Shown here: piece by piece, positions 5,683 to 9,276 of the stretch
How the letters are laid out: every line of letters begins with the position of its first letter
Numbering within the stretch: position 1 is the first letter of the stretch
From: JADFNO01 sp965369945
GTDB lineage: Bacteria > Planctomycetota > Phycisphaerae > Phycisphaerales > SM1A02
NCBI GenBank assembly: GCA_965369945.1
Contig: CBDUST010000180.1
Coordinates: 1-9,276 of the forward strand
DNA: 9,276 nt
Direction: 5' to 3'
Notes under the pieces: model-generated
Database searches by the model: none
The model's input: the letters and a program-made list of their open reading frames with translations, nothing else
Told to the model about the DNA's origin: nothing
Translations under genes and position numbers: made by a program

Positions 5683-8475
5683 CTAGCCGGAGGTCGAATC
5701 GACCGTCCAGCGTCGCACTAGATCCGGATCGAGGCTCGATGATGCAGTCGCGGAGTCGCTTGCTGCAAACCGCACGATGCGATCAAGTAACCACTTGCCC
5801 GGCGCTTCGGTGTGGTCAAGACTGCTGACGATGAGCAACCCTTGGCCCACCCGGGTCGTGAACAGTTGATCGAACAGTTCGACGCGATCTGCTTGATCGT
5901 GTGTGTAGACAAGCCGGATCAGTGGATCGACGCTCTGTGTGATGCCGAGTTGGTCGACGGGGATCACACGGGAATAGCGCCGCGTGAGATCATAACCAAG
6001 CAGATCGACGATCCATTCGCTATCACCCTCGACCAATGGACCTTGTTCGATGATGAGAGGAACGCCGCCGAAGAGCCATTCGTACTGCGTGCCGAGACCG
6101 CCGTGGGCATTGGAGGCAAGCAACACAACCCGACCGCCGGTTTCGAGGAAGTCGACGATGCGGTCTGTAAGCCGATGAGTGAGGATGGTACTGGTGTTTT
6201 GGGGCAAAGGATCTCGCGAATCCCACACCGGGAGCGTCGGCGCACACTGTGCCGGGCTCGGCAAGAGGCGCTCCCAACTGCGCACGGGCAAACCGAAGCC
6301 GCGGCTGTAAGCACGCTCCTGCTCTTGACGCTCGGACTCTTCTTGCGTGAACGGGAATCCTGCAAGCCGAACGACGTCGGCGGGCGGCGAATCGTCTTCG
6401 GTGGGAAGAACCCATATATCCCAGTGATTGGAAGTGTCTTCGCCGATGCTGGCACTCACACGAACACGCCTCGGTTGATTAACGGAGGGTAGTGGCAACT
6501 CAATCGGAACGATGGCTATTGCACCGCATGCGCACGCGATCCAGGCTGTTATCAATTCGACAGGTGGACTGCCCTCAGGTTCAACTTGAACCACGATCGC
6601 GCCGGACACCGGGTCCCGACTGAAGTTAGATATCGCCAATTCACAGACAAGTGTGCCATCAGCAGGTGTGGTGAATCCGCGACGATGCTGAGGTGTAAGG
6701 AGCAAGAGGACGACATCGGCCAACCATTCGCGACACTCCTCGGCCGAGAACCGCCATTGATCAAGATCGTCAATCAGCCCGCACTGACATTGCGGCGTAT
6801 CGCGAAGATGGTTCATCACCAGTCCGCCGTGGTTTGTGAATCTACGGAACTGCTCCATCTGGAACTTGCGTCCCAGCAGTTGGAAACGATTACTCTGGTG
6901 CTTGAACCGATCCACGACCGCCGAGCTGTAGCATCGTTCCCACTTCCGCTCGAGCTGGCGCTGATGATTGAACCTGTTTGGAAGCCACCACGGGCGCTCC
7001 TCGCCGATGTTCTTAGTAATCGCCTTTATGTCCGGCCATGATGTAAACAGAACTGTCTCGCCCATCACGAACGGCTTCGGCGGCAGCGTCGCAAGATGTT
7101 CCTGAAGATCATCGAGATAGCTCACCCACCGATTCGAATCTTCGTAGGTATGTTCATCATGTAAATCCGTCTGCTCCGGATCAGTGAGCGCGAAATTGGC
7201 GGTTTGCACTTGAAGCAGATGGTTGGGCAGTCCGTCACGCGCCGTCTTCCACCACCACCGAGCAAGGTCCTTCTCGAAACACGGATGTTCATATGCAGCG
7301 CTGATGATGATCACCGAGGGGTGATTGCGATCGCGGCGCATGAAGGCCTTGTAGAGACGTTCATACTCTTGTCGATGATCCGGCCCCATCGGTGATTGCC
7401 ACACAGGCTGCTCCTGCCAAATGAGCATCCCCATCACATCGGCGATGTCATAGAAGTATCGCGGTGCATACCACATGCACAAACAGACCAGATTGAATCC
7501 CATCGCCTTGAGCGATTGGAACTGTTGGCGAATCTCATCAGGCGTCGGCATCGGAGCGATATGTTTCGGCTCGTGCCCCCAGTGAAGAATGCCGCGCAGA
7601 AACAGCGGTGTATCGTTGAGTTGTATCTGTGTACCGGCCGCTTGAATACTACGAAATCCGAAGCGAACTTCATGTGTCTCACTGACCTGATCGGAATCGA
7701 ATAGTTGCACGTGGGCCGTATAAAGATTCGGACTACTCGGCGACCATCGAAGGGGATTTGAGATGTGAAGAGAGAGTGAACATTCCTGACCGCGCTGGGC
7801 AATGTTGCCCGAGCCCTCGACAATCCGTTGACCGGTCTCATCGAACAGCACGACCTGAACGGTTCCGGGGACATCCGCGCCGCGAGGTTCAAGTTGAATC
7901 TCAATCCGAACTTCGCCGGTCAGTGGGTCGCCGACCACACCCACGCCATTTGGAATCGCGCAGAGACGGCCAGTTCGGCTCAGGCGCACCGTCTGCCAGA
8001 CACCGCCGTGCTGGACGCTGATGACATCATGGAACCCTTTAGTAATGTGGCCCGTCTGAAGCTCGCCGGAGTTGGCCTTACCCGCCGCGATCTCGTCGAC
8101 ACGCAACAGCAATTCGGCGAGATCCGCATCGACCAGAGCTGATGTTATTTCAAATTGAAACGGGACATAGTCTCCGAGGTGATGCCCCACTTCGTTGCCG
8201 TTGATCGAGGCGCGCAGATCAGTTGCAACGGCTTCGAAGCGCAACCACAAGCGGTTTGTCGTCGCGTTCCGCCAGGACCGAGGCAGCCTGATGCTCCGCC
8301 GTAGCCACGCGATGCCATGGAAGTCAGGTCCGAGCACCGTCTGCCATGCGCACGGAAGGTCAATTGATCGCCAATCGCCGTCTCCGGCCGTCGGCGCAGC
8401 CATTCCATCAGTTTGGGGGCAAATCTCCCAGGGTCCACACAGATCGATCGAATCGTTGCTTGGCGACTTCGACAT
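5683..8475 (-). CDS. Glycoside hydrolase family 2 enzyme (beta-galactosidase/glucuronidase-like)
   Basis: The 930-residue protein has GH2 layout. A sugar-binding jelly roll lies at about 10-165 (GPWEI, IAWLRRSIRLP, INGNEVGHHLGDYVPFQFEI, GGVWQTVRL), an Ig-like domain at about 180-275 and a TIM barrel from about 285 (LFLRGILHWG, LKAMGFNLV, DVMGMLIWQEQPVW, RNHPSVII). The acid/base candidate is Glu396 (SAAYEHP) and the nucleophile candidate is Glu473 (KPFVMGET), 77 apart, normal for GH2. Unusually, residue 395 is Tyr, where clan GH-A enzymes carry a near-invariant Asn before the acid/base Glu. The last 170 or so residues (ETGGRVVLLASN, GQGLLIVSSLDH) resemble a GATase-like accessory domain. There is no signal peptide, so it is probably cytoplasmic. 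The start is the first ATG before the conserved DLCGPWE; its ribosome site is weak. It is convergent with GH172 and divergent from the sugar permease. The bond cleaved is unknown. Confidence 0.88.
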   Translation of the reverse strand: MSKSPSNDSIDLCGPWEICPQTDGMAAPTAGDGDWRSIDLPCAWQTVLGPDFHGIAWLRRSIRLPRSWRNATTNRLWLRFEAVATDLRASINGNEVGHHLGDYVPFQFEITSALVDADLAELLLRVDEIAAGKANSGELQTGHITKGFHDVISVQHGGVWQTVRLSRTGRLCAIPNGVGVVGDPLTGEVRIEIQLEPRGADVPGTVQVVLFDETGQRIVEGSGNIAQRGQECSLSLHISNPLRWSPSSPNLYTAHVQLFDSDQVSETHEVRFGFRSIQAAGTQIQLNDTPLFLRGILHWGHEPKHIAPMPTPDEIRQQFQSLKAMGFNLVCLCMWYAPRYFYDIADVMGMLIWQEQPVWQSPMGPDHRQEYERLYKAFMRRDRNHPSVIIISAAYEHPCFEKDLARWWWKTARDGLPNHLLQVQTANFALTDPEQTDLHDEHTYEDSNRWVSYLDDLQEHLATLPPKPFVMGETVLFTSWPDIKAITKNIGEERPWWLPNRFNHQRQLERKWERCYSSAVVDRFKHQSNRFQLLGRKFQMEQFRRFTNHGGLVMNHLRDTPQCQCGLIDDLDQWRFSAEECREWLADVVLLLLTPQHRRGFTTPADGTLVCELAISNFSRDPVSGAIVVQVEPEGSPPVELITAWIACACGAIAIVPIELPLPSVNQPRRVRVSASIGEDTSNHWDIWVLPTEDDSPPADVVRLAGFPFTQEESERQEQERAYSRGFGLPVRSWERLLPSPAQCAPTLPVWDSRDPLPQNTSTILTHRLTDRIVDFLETGGRVVLLASNAHGGLGTQYEWLFGGVPLIIEQGPLVEGDSEWIVDLLGYDLTRRYSRVIPVDQLGITQSVDPLIRLVYTHDQADRVELFDQLFTTRVGQGLLIVSSLDHTEAPGKWLLDRIVRFAASDSATASSSLDPDLVRRWTVDSTSG

Positions 8476-8576
8476 GGTATTGGCTCGATCATATCGTCGC
8501 GGTCATCTTCCAATTGTTATCTTGGAGATATGACTGACGAGTTGGGCGAGAGATTCACGGTGCTACTGAGGTATTG
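8476..8576. promoter_or_regulatory. Divergent promoter region between GH2 and sugar-permease genes
   Basis: This 101-nt spacer must hold the start signals of both genes. An imperfect inverted repeat spans 8502-8534: GTCATCTTCCAA on the left, TTGGAGATATGAC on the right, with an 8-nt centre. It could be an operator for a local sugar-responsive regulator. I see no strong -35/-10 pair on either strand. A 15-codon open frame (8530-8577) also lies here and shares one base with the permease start. Confidence 0.4.
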
Positions 8577-9276
8577 ATGAGCGAGCGATCGTCAACCAGC
8601 GGTTGGGCCTTCGCTGCGTTTCCACTGGCGGTGATAGCCGTCTTCACCGCGCTGCCGACAGTCGCCGGTGTCGTGCTGAGCTTCTTCGAGTGGACAGGCG
8701 GCGGTCTACCACAGTTCATCGGAATCGAGAATTACCGCGCTGCGATTGGGCATGATCCACAGCTCATCCACTCGCTACGCAACACGCTCATCTTCGCAGT
8801 CGCGACTGTCCCCATCACGGTGATCCCGGCCTTCCTCTTGGCCGTCGTGCTCAAGGCCGAATGGTTCATGGGAAAAACGGTAATGCGAACGATCATCTTC
8901 CTGCCGTTCGTAATCTCGATCGTGGCTATCGGGTTCGTCTGGCGATGGGTGTTGGATCCACACAGCGGTCTGCTCAATCTAGGACTGGAGTCAATCGGCG
9001 CTGATGGAATGTTCGCCGACTGGCCGGTGCCGTGGCTTGGCGATAGCCCATGGGCGCTGGGAACGATGTGCTTTGTGCATGTGTGGCGGAATCTTGGGTT
9101 TTGCGTCGTCTTGTACTTAGCTGCGTTGAGTCGCGTGCCGCGATCGCTCTACGATGCTGCCGGCGTTGATGGAGCGGGCTCGTGGCAAGCAACGTGGCGC
9201 GTCGCTTGGCCTGCGGTCCATCCCATGACCTTATTCGTCGTGATCACCAGTTCAATATGGTCTCTGCAAGTGTTTG
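8577..9276 (+). CDS. MalF/UgpA-type ABC sugar transporter permease (partial, runs off the window)
   Basis: This integral membrane permease belongs to a CUT1-type carbohydrate importer. The visible 233 residues start MSERSSTSGWAFAAFPLAV. Membrane segments lie at about 10-36, 69-92, 103-125 and 160-184, and a fifth begins near 217. The EAA loop that docks on the ATPase is clear at 191-214 (LYDAAGVDGAGS, then WRVAWPAVHP). Family signposts include FIGIENYRAA, RNTLIFAV and FLPFVISIVAIGFVWRWVLDP. The ATG at 8577 has TGAGG (8567-8571) at good spacing. The stop codon lies beyond the right edge; 60-70 more residues would be normal. It is divergent from GH2. A MalG-type permease and a solute-binding protein are expected next to it. 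The MalK-type ATPase at 3095-4213 is the likely energy partner. Confidence 0.93.
   Translation, partial: MSERSSTSGWAFAAFPLAVIAVFTALPTVAGVVLSFFEWTGGGLPQFIGIENYRAAIGHDPQLIHSLRNTLIFAVATVPITVIPAFLLAVVLKAEWFMGKTVMRTIIFLPFVISIVAIGFVWRWVLDPHSGLLNLGLESIGADGMFADWPVPWLGDSPWALGTMCFVHVWRNLGFCVVLYLAALSRVPRSLYDAAGVDGAGSWQATWRVAWPAVHPMTLFVVITSSIWSLQVF

Larger units (their letters stand above)
5433..5684. repeat. Composite palindromic element filling the GH172-GH2 spacer
   Basis: The outer arms are TCACAGAAGAC (5439-5449) and its exact complement (5665-5675), extended imperfectly by AGGGCA (5433-5438) and TGCCCT (5679-5684) with three extra bases. Inside are CCGGTGGCA (5472-5480) against TGCCACCGG (5583-5591), and CGTAGCG (5630-5636) against CGCTACG (5659-5665). 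GTAGCTAC (5457-5464) is itself a palindrome. The right arm overlaps the GH2 stop codon (5683-5685). No open frame or transposase is present. This resembles a non-autonomous MITE- or REP-like element, and it could also end transcription from both convergent genes. Confidence 0.6.

Noticed and set aside
5812..6492. 226-codon open frame on the plus strand, antisense to the GH2 gene
   Set aside because: It lies wholly inside the well-supported GH2 gene and its translation has no recognisable domain. Long antisense frames are expected in GC-rich genes.

Overview
The window looks like a piece of a Planctomycetota-type chromosome. This assignment is inferred from gene content and style: moderately high GC, a GH172/GH2 sugar locus, a small membrane-anchored zinc-ribbon protein, and an intergenic repeat of the kind that translates as H-G-Q-D-A-R-A-T, which I recall as common in planctomycete genomes. 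No marker gene is present to prove it.

Left part (1-2710). Bases 1-71 may be the 3' end of an unidentified upstream gene. A leader region follows. It holds a structured-RNA candidate (about 98-163) carrying a 13-nt core identical to the conserved core of the GEMM-I (cyclic-di-GMP-I) riboswitch, a C-rich direct repeat, and a strong intrinsic terminator (289-318). Next come a lone MlaE/YrbE-type lipid-transport permease (489-1328) and an exported transglutaminase-fold protein (1586-2710). In the latter the catalytic Cys and His positions appear to be replaced by Pro and Val.

Right part (2784-9276) is a carbohydrate uptake and degradation locus. On the minus strand lie a MalK/UgpC-type ATPase (4213 to 3095) and, 59 nt downstream of its stop, a two-CxxC zinc-ribbon protein with a C-terminal membrane anchor (3035 to 2784). 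Divergent from them is a cytoplasmic GH172 (DUF2961) enzyme (4347-5417). Convergent with GH172 is a large cytoplasmic GH2 enzyme (8475 to 5683). Divergent from GH2 is a MalF/UgpA-type permease (8577 to beyond the window end). The likely logic is that an ABC importer brings an oligosaccharide or glycoside into the cytoplasm, the unsignalled GH172 and GH2 enzymes cleave it there, and the ATPase powers the importer. The second permease and the binding protein would lie beyond the right edge.

The gap between the convergent GH172 and GH2 genes (5418-5682) is almost entirely nested inverted repeats, including two oppositely oriented H-G-Q-D-A-R-A-T units. The outer arm reaches the GH2 stop codon. 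The points most worth a second look are the pseudo-transglutaminase, the GH2 acid/base motif Tyr-Glu in place of Asn-Glu, the GEMM-like leader RNA, and this composite palindromic element. I found no tRNA, rRNA, CRISPR array or transposase.
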